DNA of 64,000 bases, taken from W-Chloroflexi-9 sp045863195 (GTDB lineage Bacteria > Chloroflexota > Dehalococcoidia > UBA2979). Shown piece after piece: positions 57,083-64,000 of the stretch. The translations under genes were made by a program, and so were the position numbers. How positions within the stretch are numbered: position 1 is the first letter of the stretch; the number at the start of each line of letters is the position of its first letter. The notes beneath the pieces are model-generated. The model was given only the letters and a program-made list of their open reading frames with translations, did not search any database and was not told the origin of the DNA. The stretch spans positions 1 through 64,000 of the forward strand of contig BTUI01000013.1 in NCBI GenBank assembly GCA_045863195.1, read 5' to 3'.

Positions 57083-57705
57083 GCAAGCCGATCCTGCTCG
57101 CCGTCGGTGGCGCCGTTGCAGGCGTCGCGGTGGCCTTCGGGCTGTTCACTTTCATGATGGGCGGCTCGGAGGCATCCGGGCCGCCGCCGGTGCCGACGGT
57201 CGTGAGCGTGCCGGGCAAGCTCGGCCCGCACATCACCCTGGCCGACCGCGTCTTCAACCTGCGGACCGATGGTGGATCGCAGGTCTACCTGAAGCTGCAG
57301 ACCGTGGTGGAGTTCGAGACCACGGACGGCCGCTGGCAGCACGTCCTGACCGGCTGCGGTACCGCGCCGCATGCGGCCGTACCCGGCCTGCCCGGACCGC
57401 GCATGGTTTCCGCCGTGCCCGGGGATGCTGCGGCGGAATCGTCCGCGGTTGCGGTTCCGTCGGAAGACCCGTGTGAAGCCGAATACAAGCACCTCATGGA
57501 CGAGTTTGAACGCGAGATCGGCACCGGTCGCCAGCTGATGGAGGACGTGGTCACGTCCATCGTCACCGGACACACCGCTGCGGAACTCAGCACGCCGGAG
57601 GGCAAAGAGGCGCTGAAGGCGGAGATCCTCCACGCCGTGGACGAGATCTTCCACGGTCACCCGCCGGTCACGCGGGTGCTCTTCCTCAACTTCATCACGC
57701 AGTAG
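57079..57705 (+). CDS. fliL: Flagellar basal body-associated protein FliL
   Basis: The 208-residue FliL has one membrane helix (about residues 5-25), an extracytoplasmic domain with VYLKLQTVVEFETT and a C-terminal SPFH-like end, RVLFLNFITQ. FliL surrounds the stator and raises motor output. It is longer than usual (about 140-180), because a 38-residue Pro/Ala/Val-rich insert lies between Cys93 and Cys132. The two cysteines could tie it off as a disulfide loop. Confidence 0.88.
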   Translation: MSKPILLAVGGAVAGVAVAFGLFTFMMGGSEASGPPPVPTVVSVPGKLGPHITLADRVFNLRTDGGSQVYLKLQTVVEFETTDGRWQHVLTGCGTAPHAAVPGLPGPRMVSAVPGDAAAESSAVAVPSEDPCEAEYKHLMDEFEREIGTGRQLMEDVVTSIVTGHTAAELSTPEGKEALKAEILHAVDEIFHGHPPVTRVLFLNFITQ

Positions 57706-57726
57706 GCAGCGGCAGGAGTCACCGCC

Positions 57727-58842
57727 ATGGCGGAACAGGGTGCCCTCTCCCGCTGGGAGATCGAAGCGCTGCTCAAGGGAATCCCGGCGGACGCCGTGGA
57801 TGAGGAAGAAGAGGCCGCCCCCGCGCGGCCCCAGGAGCGCTCGCTCAGCCGTGTCATCAAGGCATACGACTTCCGCCGACCGGACAAGTTCTCGAAGGAG
57901 CAGTGGGCCACCCTGCAGTCCATGCACGAGCACTTTGCGCGGATGCTCGGCGCGCAGTTCTCCTCCCGCCTCCGCACCCTCGTCACCATCCGCCTGTCGA
58001 GCATTGACCAGGGCCTCTACGAGGAGTGGCAGAGCCAGGTCGCCAACCCGACGGTCTGCTACGTCCTCTCCATGGCGCCGCTCTCCGGCAACCTCGTGGT
58101 CGAGTTCAACATGGACATCGCCGCGGAGGTCGTGGACCGGCTGCTGGGCGGGACCGGAGCCCTCGTCGACAGGTCGCGCGAACTCGGCGAGGTCGAACTC
58201 GGACTGCTGCGCTCCTTCTCGCGCACCGTCACCGGTGGACTGCAGGAGATGTGGTCGAACGCGCGCCCGGTGGAGCCGGCGCTGCAGGACCTCGGCCAGG
58301 ACGCCAGCCTCATCCAGGTCGCCGCGCCGACGGACGTGGTGCTGACCGCGTTCTTCGAGGTCAGCGTGGCCGGCCACATGGGCGCGATGTCGATCTGCGT
58401 CCCGTACACGGTGATCGAGCCGATCGCCCCCGCGCTGTCGGCGCAGGTGTGGATCGCGTCCTCCCACCGCCAGGCGTTGACGGACGACGAGCGGCGCACG
58501 ATGGAGCACCTGCTCGGCCGCTCGCGGCTGGATGTTTCCGTACGCCTCGGCGGCGTCGACCTGCCGGCGCGCTCGATCATCGACATCCACGAGGGCGACA
58601 CGTTCATCCTCGACACGCGGCTCGGGCGTCCGCTGGACGTGCTGGTCGGGGAGCACGTCCGCTTCCGCGGGCTGCCCGGCGTGTCCGGCAACCACGTGGG
58701 CGTCCAGGTCTCTGAGGTCGTCTCGGAGGAGACGTTCGGCTTCACCGGCCGCAAGCCGATCGACCTCGCCACCGCGCTCACGACCCCCACCCTGCAGCCC
58801 CCGACGCTGACGCCGCCCGCCGGCGACGTCGCCGCCCAGTAG
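57727..58842 (+). CDS. fliM: Flagellar motor switch protein FliM
   Basis: The 371-residue FliM has the N-terminal CheY-P-binding segment (LSRWEIEALLKG, residues 6-17, as in the LSQxEIDALL motif). A middle CheC-like domain follows (FRRPDKFSKEQWATLQSMHEHFARML), then a C-terminal SpoA domain (GGVDLPARSIIDIHEGDTFILDTR). It carries the rotation-switch signal to FliG. The CheY-binding segment means a CheY-type partner exists. Confidence 0.97.
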   Translation: MAEQGALSRWEIEALLKGIPADAVDEEEEAAPARPQERSLSRVIKAYDFRRPDKFSKEQWATLQSMHEHFARMLGAQFSSRLRTLVTIRLSSIDQGLYEEWQSQVANPTVCYVLSMAPLSGNLVVEFNMDIAAEVVDRLLGGTGALVDRSRELGEVELGLLRSFSRTVTGGLQEMWSNARPVEPALQDLGQDASLIQVAAPTDVVLTAFFEVSVAGHMGAMSICVPYTVIEPIAPALSAQVWIASSHRQALTDDERRTMEHLLGRSRLDVSVRLGGVDLPARSIIDIHEGDTFILDTRLGRPLDVLVGEHVRFRGLPGVSGNHVGVQVSEVVSEETFGFTGRKPIDLATALTTPTLQPPTLTPPAGDVAAQ

Positions 58843-58864
58843 TTCGTTTCGACGGAGGATCACC

Positions 58865-59941
58865 GTGGCCCAGGACTTCTCTCCCTTCGCTGGCGGCACC
58901 CCGCCCGAGGTCGCCGAACTGCTGGCGCTGCGCGGCGCCGGGCTCGCGGACCTTGGTGTGCAACTGCGCGAGACCGCGCTCATGGGCATCGAGAGCGTCA
59001 CGGGGCAGCGTTCGCTGCTGCGCGGCGTCTCCATCGGTGTGACCGACCCGGCAGCGATCGAGGCGGAGTTCCGCCCGCAGGACCACATGGGCTTCGAGGT
59101 CCGGCTCACCCTTGCGCCGGGCGTCTCGCTCCCCGCGGCGATGCTGGTCGGCCTCGCGGACCTCGGCACGCTGCTCACGCTCGAACTCGACCCGGCGGAG
59201 GTGAGCGCGGAGCAGACGGAGGCGATCGCCTCCGCGCTCCGCGAGTTCCTGGATCTCCTCGCCGTCGCGCTCGGCGGCGACGCGCTGTCTGGAGTTGAAC
59301 TCTCGCTCGCGAGCCACCGCGTGGGCGCGGTGCAGGAGACCGCGGAACTGCTCGCCGCCGCCGCCGACGGCCTGTCCCTCGTGCGCGTGGACCTGGACTT
59401 CGAGGCGGCCGGCGTGCCTGCGCACGTGGTGCTCGTCGCCCCGCCGATGCTGATCGACACGCTGATCGGCGACGACGCCACCGTGTCGCCGCTGCCGACG
59501 CCTGCGATGGCCGGGGTAGGCCTCGGCATCGGCCTCGGTGGTGACATGTTCACCGAGGAGGCTCCGAGCAACGTCTCGCCGATGCGCACCCCCGGCGGCA
59601 CGCCGCGGGCGGACGTGGACGTGCACCCGGTGCGGTTCCCGCCGCTGCCGGAGCAGCGGGTGACGCCGCCGGCGCCGCCGCAGGCGTTCGACCTGATCAT
59701 GGACGTCTCGATGCGGGTGACGGTGGAGCTCGGCCGCTCCACCATGACGGTGGAGGAGGTCCTGTCCCTCGGTCCCGGCTCGGTCGTCGAACTCGACAAG
59801 CTCGCGGGCGAGCCGGTGGACGTGCTGGTCAACGACCAGTTGATCGCGCGCGGCGAAGTCGTGGTCGTGGACGAGAACTTCGGCGTGCGCGTAACGGAGA
59901 TCGTCTCGCCGCGACGCCGCGTCCAGGCGATGGGGGCGTAG
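58865..59941 (+). CDS. fliY: Flagellar motor switch protein FliN/FliY
   Basis: This 358-residue switch protein is of the long FliY type. The C-terminal SpoA domain (about residues 275-350) is clear: LIMDVSMRVTVELGRSTMTVEEVLSLGPGSVVELDK and VLVNDQLIARGEVVVVDENFGVRVTEIV. The first 200 residues resemble a CheC-like domain in outline, but the paired Asn/Glu phosphatase motifs are not obvious, so dephosphorylation of CheY-P is uncertain. GTG start at 58865. Confidence 0.9.
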   Translation: MAQDFSPFAGGTPPEVAELLALRGAGLADLGVQLRETALMGIESVTGQRSLLRGVSIGVTDPAAIEAEFRPQDHMGFEVRLTLAPGVSLPAAMLVGLADLGTLLTLELDPAEVSAEQTEAIASALREFLDLLAVALGGDALSGVELSLASHRVGAVQETAELLAAAADGLSLVRVDLDFEAAGVPAHVVLVAPPMLIDTLIGDDATVSPLPTPAMAGVGLGIGLGGDMFTEEAPSNVSPMRTPGGTPRADVDVHPVRFPPLPEQRVTPPAPPQAFDLIMDVSMRVTVELGRSTMTVEEVLSLGPGSVVELDKLAGEPVDVLVNDQLIARGEVVVVDENFGVRVTEIVSPRRRVQAMGA

Positions 59942-59943
59942 CG

Positions 59944-60933
59944 ATGTCCGCTCGCGTCTCCCGCCCGTCCCGCGCCCGCGTCGCCCGCCGCGCCGCGGCG
60001 CTCGCCATCGGTGCGCTCTCCGCGCACCTGGTCCGCACCGTCGCCTTCGCGCAGGAGGCGACCGAGGTGGGCGGCAGCGTCTCGACGTTCGGCTTCGGCG
60101 ACTGGATCGGGCTGCTGCTGCGGCTGGGCCTGGTGCTCGGCGTGATCTGGGGCGCCGTTGCTGCGATGCGCTGGTATGTGCGCCGCTCGCAGGGGATGGG
60201 CGGCCGCAACGGCCTCGCGACGCTCGAGGTGATCGAGACGCACGCGCTCGGCCCGAACCGCGCGCTGCACCTGGTGCGCCTCGGCGACCGCGCCGTCCTG
60301 GTGGGGGCGACGCCCGAACGCATCACCTCGCTGCTCACCGTGGACGACCCGGAGGAGGTCCGGCGGCTCTCCGAGCGGCCGGAGGCGACGCCGCGCCGGT
60401 CGCTCGCGGCGAACCTGTCCGGTATGTCCGGCTTCGCCGCCAGCGCACTCCGCGCCCCGCGAGCCTCGACCGCCGCGGACGACCGCGACGAGGCCCCGCA
60501 CACGACGACCGCACGGGAGGCGATGACGCTGGGGATCGCCTCGTTCCGCACGATGCTGCCCGACCTGACGCTGCCGCTGCCGCGTCGCCGGGACGACGCC
60601 GACCCCGAGGGCGAGGCGATCGACCCGCGCCGCCCGCTGACCAGCCGCCTGCGCGGGATGCGCGAGCGGATCCGCCGGCCGATGCCCGCCACCCCGACCA
60701 TCGAGGAGTCGCCATCCCCGCGCCGCACCGGCGGGCTGTTCGAGCGCACGCTGGCGGCCGCACAGGTGACCGGCGCCGCCGATGCAGCCGAACTGGACGC
60801 ATCGCGCGCGCTCCGCGCCCGCTCGGGCTACGCCGCCGGGCCGGCGGCCGCCACCTCGGCCGAGGCGGACCGCGCTCAGCGCATCGCCGACGTCCAGGCC
60901 GCGATCGCCGCGGCGCGGAGGAACGCGGGTTGA
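59944..60933 (+). CDS. fliO: Flagellar biosynthesis protein FliO, long form
   Basis: The 329-residue protein begins with a signal-like segment (about residues 12-40). A second membrane helix (about 55-78) and the FliO core (AMRWYVRRSQGMGGRNGLATLEVIETHALGPNRALHLVRLGDRAVLVG) follow. FliO helps assemble FliP in the export gate. About 190 extra C-terminal residues, Arg/Ala/Pro-rich and probably disordered in the cytoplasm, have no match I know. It overlaps fliP by 4 nt (TTGA). Confidence 0.87.
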   Translation: MSARVSRPSRARVARRAAALAIGALSAHLVRTVAFAQEATEVGGSVSTFGFGDWIGLLLRLGLVLGVIWGAVAAMRWYVRRSQGMGGRNGLATLEVIETHALGPNRALHLVRLGDRAVLVGATPERITSLLTVDDPEEVRRLSERPEATPRRSLAANLSGMSGFAASALRAPRASTAADDRDEAPHTTTAREAMTLGIASFRTMLPDLTLPLPRRRDDADPEGEAIDPRRPLTSRLRGMRERIRRPMPATPTIEESPSPRRTGGLFERTLAAAQVTGAADAAELDASRALRARSGYAAGPAAATSAEADRAQRIADVQAAIAAARRNAG

Positions 60934-61736
60934 GTCAGGCCGCCTCGCCGTCTGATCGACGCCGCATGCGCGTCCGCCCGGCACGGTTCGCGGCCGCGCT
61001 CCTCCTCGGGGGATTCGTGCTGCTCGCGGCGACCGGCTGTGTCGCGCCGGACGGGTCGGTGACGGCGCCGGGCGTGGGGCCTCAGTCGGTGGACGACCCC
61101 TCGGGCCGCGCGACCGGGGTGCAGTTGCTGTTGCTGCTCACCACGCTGTCGCTCGCGCCGGCGTTGCTGATCATGGTGACCTCCTTCACCCGCATCGTGA
61201 TCGTGCTGTCGCTGGTGCGGAACGCGATGGGCGTGCCTCAGTTGCCGCCGAACCAGGTACTGGTGGGGATCGCGTTCCTGCTGACCGTGTTCGTCATGGC
61301 GCCAGTGTGGACGACGGTGAACGAGCAGGCGCTGCAGCCGTACCTCGCCGGCACGATCGACCAGGGCGAGGCGCTGGACCGGGCGGAAGGCCCGGTGCGC
61401 ACCTTCATGCTCGCGCAGACCCGGGAGCAGGACCTCGAGCTGTTCGTGGGGATGAGCCGGGAGACGCGCCCGCAGAACGTGGACGAGGTGCCAACCTACG
61501 TGATTATCCCCGGCTTCATCGTGAGCGAGCTGAAGACGGCGTTCATGATGGGCTTCGTCATCTTCATCCCGTTCCTCGTCATCGACATCGTCGTCTCATC
61601 GGCGCTGCTGTCGATGGGCATGATGATGCTTCCCCCGGTCGTGGTCTCGCTGCCCTTCAAGATCCTGCTCTTCGTCCTGGTGGACGGATGGAGCCTGATC
61701 ATCGGCTCGCTCGTGACGAGCTTCGTCACCGTCTGA
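60930..61736 (+). CDS. fliP: Flagellar export gate protein FliP
   Basis: The 268-residue FliP is a core export-gate subunit. Conserved segments are LLLLTTLSLAPALLIMVTSFTRIVIVLSLVRNAMG, the LPPNQVLVGIAFLLTVFVM helix and MMGFVIFIPFLVIDIVVSSALLSMGMMMLPP near the C-terminus. The N-terminal segment ends in LLAATGC, a good lipobox, so the cleaved protein could be acylated. The start is TTG 60930 (overlapping the fliO stop) or ATG 60966. Confidence 0.96.
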   Translation: MSQAASPSDRRRMRVRPARFAAALLLGGFVLLAATGCVAPDGSVTAPGVGPQSVDDPSGRATGVQLLLLLTTLSLAPALLIMVTSFTRIVIVLSLVRNAMGVPQLPPNQVLVGIAFLLTVFVMAPVWTTVNEQALQPYLAGTIDQGEALDRAEGPVRTFMLAQTREQDLELFVGMSRETRPQNVDEVPTYVIIPGFIVSELKTAFMMGFVIFIPFLVIDIVVSSALLSMGMMMLPPVVVSLPFKILLFVLVDGWSLIIGSLVTSFVTV

Positions 61737-61763
61737 CCTGTTCCGCATAGGAGTTCACCCGCA

Positions 61764-62033
61764 ATGACGGACGCGAATGTCATCGCCCTGGCGCAGGACG
61801 CGCTGATGGTCACCCTGCTGGTGTCGGGCCCGATCCTCGGCGTCAGCCTGGTGATCGGCATGCTCATCTCCGTCTTCCAGGCGATGACCCAGATCAACGA
61901 GGTCACGCTCACCTTCGTCCCGAAGATCCTCGGCGTGTTCGCGGTCGCCGCGCTGGTGGGTCCGTGGATGATCGGGACGATGGTGAACTACACCCAGCGC
62001 CTGTTCGCGCTGCTGCCGGTGCTGGCGCGGTAG
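61764..62033 (+). CDS. fliQ: Flagellar export gate protein FliQ
   Basis: The 89-residue protein has two membrane helices with the FliQ signature GPILGVSLVIGMLISVFQAMTQINEVTLTFVPKIL. It forms part of the FliPQR gate. TAGGAG precedes the ATG. Its TAG shares its last base with the fliR GTG. Confidence 0.97.
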   Translation: MTDANVIALAQDALMVTLLVSGPILGVSLVIGMLISVFQAMTQINEVTLTFVPKILGVFAVAALVGPWMIGTMVNYTQRLFALLPVLAR

Positions 62034-62812
62034 TGCTGAGCGAGGTGTTCGCCGTCTCGCCCGAATGGTCGGCGCATTTCCTCCTGATCCTCGGGAGGAT
62101 CACCGCGGCCGTGGTTGCCGCGCCGCTGTTCGGCGCGCGCAGCGTGCCCTCGCAGACCAAGATCGGCCTCTCGATCCTCCTCTCGCTGATCGCGCTGCCG
62201 CTGGACGGCACGCCCCGTTCCTCCATCCCCACGGACCTGTTCACGTTCGCCGCGGCCTTCGGCATGGAGATCCTGATCGGGATCGCCTTCGGCGTGGCGG
62301 TGATGCTGGTCTTCCAGGCGCTGGAGATGTCCGCCTCCCTGATCAGCATCCAGATCGGCTTCGGGCTGGGCGAGGTCTTCGACCCGATCACCGGATCGCA
62401 GACCGGCGCGCTGGAGCAGTTCTACCGGATGTTCGTCACGCTCATCTTCTTCGCGATGAACGGGCACTACCTCGTCATCCGCGGCATCCTGCACACCCTG
62501 GAGGTGATCCCGCCCGGCACCGGCAGCCTGGACGTCATCGCGGGCGACCGGACGGCGGTGTTCTTCGGCGCGCTGCTCGTAACCTCCATCCAGCTCGCAC
62601 TCCCGGTCTTCGGCGCGCTCATGCTCACCGACCTGGCGATGGCGCTGGTCGGCCGTACGGTGCCGCAACTCAACGTCCTCGTCGTCGGCTTCCCGGTGAA
62701 GATCGGCGTGGGCCTCGTCACACTCGTCGCGGCGATGCCGCTCATGACCGCGTTCATCGGGGCGACCTTCGGGCGTGCCCTGGTGGACGTGAACACGCTG
62801 GTGAGGCCGTAG
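62033..62812 (+). CDS. fliR: Flagellar export gate protein FliR
   Basis: The 259-residue FliR has about six membrane helices. The landmarks are ILGRITAAVVAAPLFGARSVP, MEILIGIAFGVAVMLVFQALEMSASLISIQIGFGLGEVFDP and the C-terminal LNVLVVGFPVKIGVGLVTL. It completes the FliPQR gate. GTG start at 62033, one base inside fliQ. Confidence 0.97.
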   Translation: MLSEVFAVSPEWSAHFLLILGRITAAVVAAPLFGARSVPSQTKIGLSILLSLIALPLDGTPRSSIPTDLFTFAAAFGMEILIGIAFGVAVMLVFQALEMSASLISIQIGFGLGEVFDPITGSQTGALEQFYRMFVTLIFFAMNGHYLVIRGILHTLEVIPPGTGSLDVIAGDRTAVFFGALLVTSIQLALPVFGALMLTDLAMALVGRTVPQLNVLVVGFPVKIGVGLVTLVAAMPLMTAFIGATFGRALVDVNTLVRP

Positions 62813-62814
62813 CG

Positions 62815-63894
62815 ATGGCCGGCGAGAAGACCGAAGCCCCTACGCCACGCCGGCTGGAGGACGCTCGCAAACGCGGCGAGGTGGCGCGTTCCCGCGAGAT
62901 CGACAGCGCGATCGTGATCATCGCGACGCTCCTCGTGTTCAGGTTCGCCGGTGGCTGGATGTGGTCATCGCTGGAGTCGATGGCGATCGACACGTGGCAG
63001 CGCACGGGCGACGAGCCGCTCACGGTGGACCTGACGGCCACGATCGGCCTGCAACTCGTCGTCCACATCGTGGCCGTTCTGTCGCCGCTCATCGCGGCGA
63101 TCACCGTGTTCTCGCTCCTCGGCGGCATGGCGCAGACGGGCGGTCCGCTCTTCTCCATGCAGGCGCTGAAGCCGAAGTGGAAGCGGCTGGACCCGATCCA
63201 GGGCGGGAAGCGGCTGATTGCTTCGCGGCAGGCGTACGTGAACCTCGCCAAGTCGCTCGCGAAGTTCGTGATCCTCGGCGGGGTCGCGGTGCTGGTGTTC
63301 CGCGGCCGGTGGGAGGAGATCACCTCGGCCGGGATGCAGGCGGGGCTCACGCCCGCCGTGTCGCTCCTCGTGGACATCGCGTTCGACCTGATGCTCTGGT
63401 CGGCGGTCGCGCTTATCGTCCTCGCGGCCGCGGACTACCTGTTTCAGCGTCAGGACTTCACGCGCTCCATGCGGATGTCCCGCCAGGAGATCCAGGACGA
63501 GACGAAGCAGTCAGACGGTGACCCGTTGATGAAGGCCCAGATGGCGAGGGCTCGCCGTCAGTTGCTCCAGCGCATCATGAAGTCCGTCCCGAAGGCGGAC
63601 GTGGTGCTGATGAACCCCACCCACTACGCCGTGGCGCTCCGCTACGACCCCGCCACCTCCCCGGCGCCGATCGTCGTCGCGAAGGGCATGAACCTCGTCG
63701 CGCTGCGCATCCGCGAGATCGCGGAGGAGCACGGCGTCACCGTGATCACCAACCCACCGCTGGCGCGCGCGCTGTTCAAGGCGACGCGTGTCGGCCAGGA
63801 GATCCCCGCCGACCTGTACGAGGCCGTCGCGGAGATCCTCGCGTTCGTCTACCGGCTCCGGAGCACGCGCTTCGGCCGGCGGACGGCGGCGTAG
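62815..63894 (+). CDS. flhB: Flagellar export switch protein FlhB
   Basis: The 359-residue FlhB has an N-terminal region with four membrane helices and the opening EKTEAPTPRRLEDARKRGEVARSRE. Its cytoplasmic domain carries the autocleavage motif NPTH (Asn267-His270). Cleavage there, triggered through FliK, switches export from hook to filament subunits. The ATG at 62815 lies 2 nt after the fliR stop. Confidence 0.98.
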   Translation: MAGEKTEAPTPRRLEDARKRGEVARSREIDSAIVIIATLLVFRFAGGWMWSSLESMAIDTWQRTGDEPLTVDLTATIGLQLVVHIVAVLSPLIAAITVFSLLGGMAQTGGPLFSMQALKPKWKRLDPIQGGKRLIASRQAYVNLAKSLAKFVILGGVAVLVFRGRWEEITSAGMQAGLTPAVSLLVDIAFDLMLWSAVALIVLAAADYLFQRQDFTRSMRMSRQEIQDETKQSDGDPLMKAQMARARRQLLQRIMKSVPKADVVLMNPTHYAVALRYDPATSPAPIVVAKGMNLVALRIREIAEEHGVTVITNPPLARALFKATRVGQEIPADLYEAVAEILAFVYRLRSTRFGRRTAA

Positions 63895-63915
63895 CGGAAG
63901 CGAGAGGATCGGACG

Positions 63916-64000
63916 ATGGCCGCTGCAGCACGCTCGAAGGCCGCCCCGACGGGGGGCGGGATCATCGAGATCATGACGCGCAACTCGGACGTCGCGCTCG
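63916..64000 (+). CDS. flhA: Flagellar export gate protein FlhA, N-terminal fragment
   Basis: Only the first 28 codons are visible; the window ends within the gene. The sequence after a short Ala/Lys-rich lead (IIEIMTRNSDVAL) is what precedes the first membrane helix of FlhA, where NSDL/V is conserved. Position directly after flhB agrees. GAGGATCGG precedes the ATG. Confidence 0.8.
   Translation, partial: MAAAARSKAAPTGGGIIEIMTRNSDVAL

Noticed and set aside
57028..60984. A 1318-codon open frame on the minus strand opposite fliL-fliO
   Set aside because: The plus strand holds coupled, recognisable flagellar genes throughout. The minus frame is open only because of high-GC codon bias and its product has no family-like pattern.

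Overview
The window is 64 kb of GC-rich, densely packed bacterial chromosome built around a flagellum. The order of the motility genes, a single hook gene (flgE) with no P- or L-ring genes, a sortase, a Gram-positive-type LexA operator and coenzyme F420 genes point to a monoderm, high-GC bacterium. Chloroflexota is my best guess and Actinomycetota the main alternative. No rRNA or marker gene in the window settles this. I see no insertion sequence, prophage or CRISPR array.

Layout. (1) 1-23,100, first motility block: the end of one flagellin, a methyltransferase, mgtE, a hydrolase and a flavin reductase, a lytic transglycosylase, tRNA-His, a PDZ lipoprotein, a second full flagellin, flaG-like, fliD, fliS, a FliT/FlgN-like chaperone, a sortase, flgM, then fliF-G-H-I-J-flgB-flgC-fliE-fliK-flgD-(TIGR02530-type gene)-flgE. 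(2) 23,180-53,780, non-motility genes: a cNMP-binding/DUF2225 protein, a beta-propeller, a Cys-rich protein, a degenerate tandem nitrilase with a FAH-family enzyme, a histone H1-like repeat protein, a cysteinyl-tRNA-synthetase/MshC-like enzyme, hemerythrin, an LLM flavoenzyme, a PIG-L/Nudix/ATC-hydrolase operon, lexA, an Opp-type ATPase, holA, cofE-npdG (F420), an NMT1-type ABC importer, two trypsin-like proteases (one lacking the catalytic His), enoyl-CoA hydratase, cobU-cobS-cobT, and a c-di-AMP riboswitch ahead of a small zinc-ribbon gene. (3) 53,800-64,000, second motility block: two response regulators, then flbD-motA-motB-fliL-fliM-fliN/Y-fliO-fliP-fliQ-fliR-flhB-flhA, the last cut by the window edge. 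The two motility blocks read as one Bacillus-type fla operon opened between flgE and flbD.

Regulation. Many genes have a TANNNT -10 hexamer close to the start, and several appear leaderless. The motility transcription units share a second element, GGG-(2 to 4 nt)-CCC(CC)-GAT-RCGG, whose first G lies 35 or 36 nt upstream of the -10 hexamer in seven promoters, with a weaker copy at the flagellin gene. I did not see it at the non-motility promoters I inspected. It places the methyltransferase, the lytic transglycosylase and the NarL-type regulator in the motility regulon, and is the best candidate here for an undescribed regulatory system.
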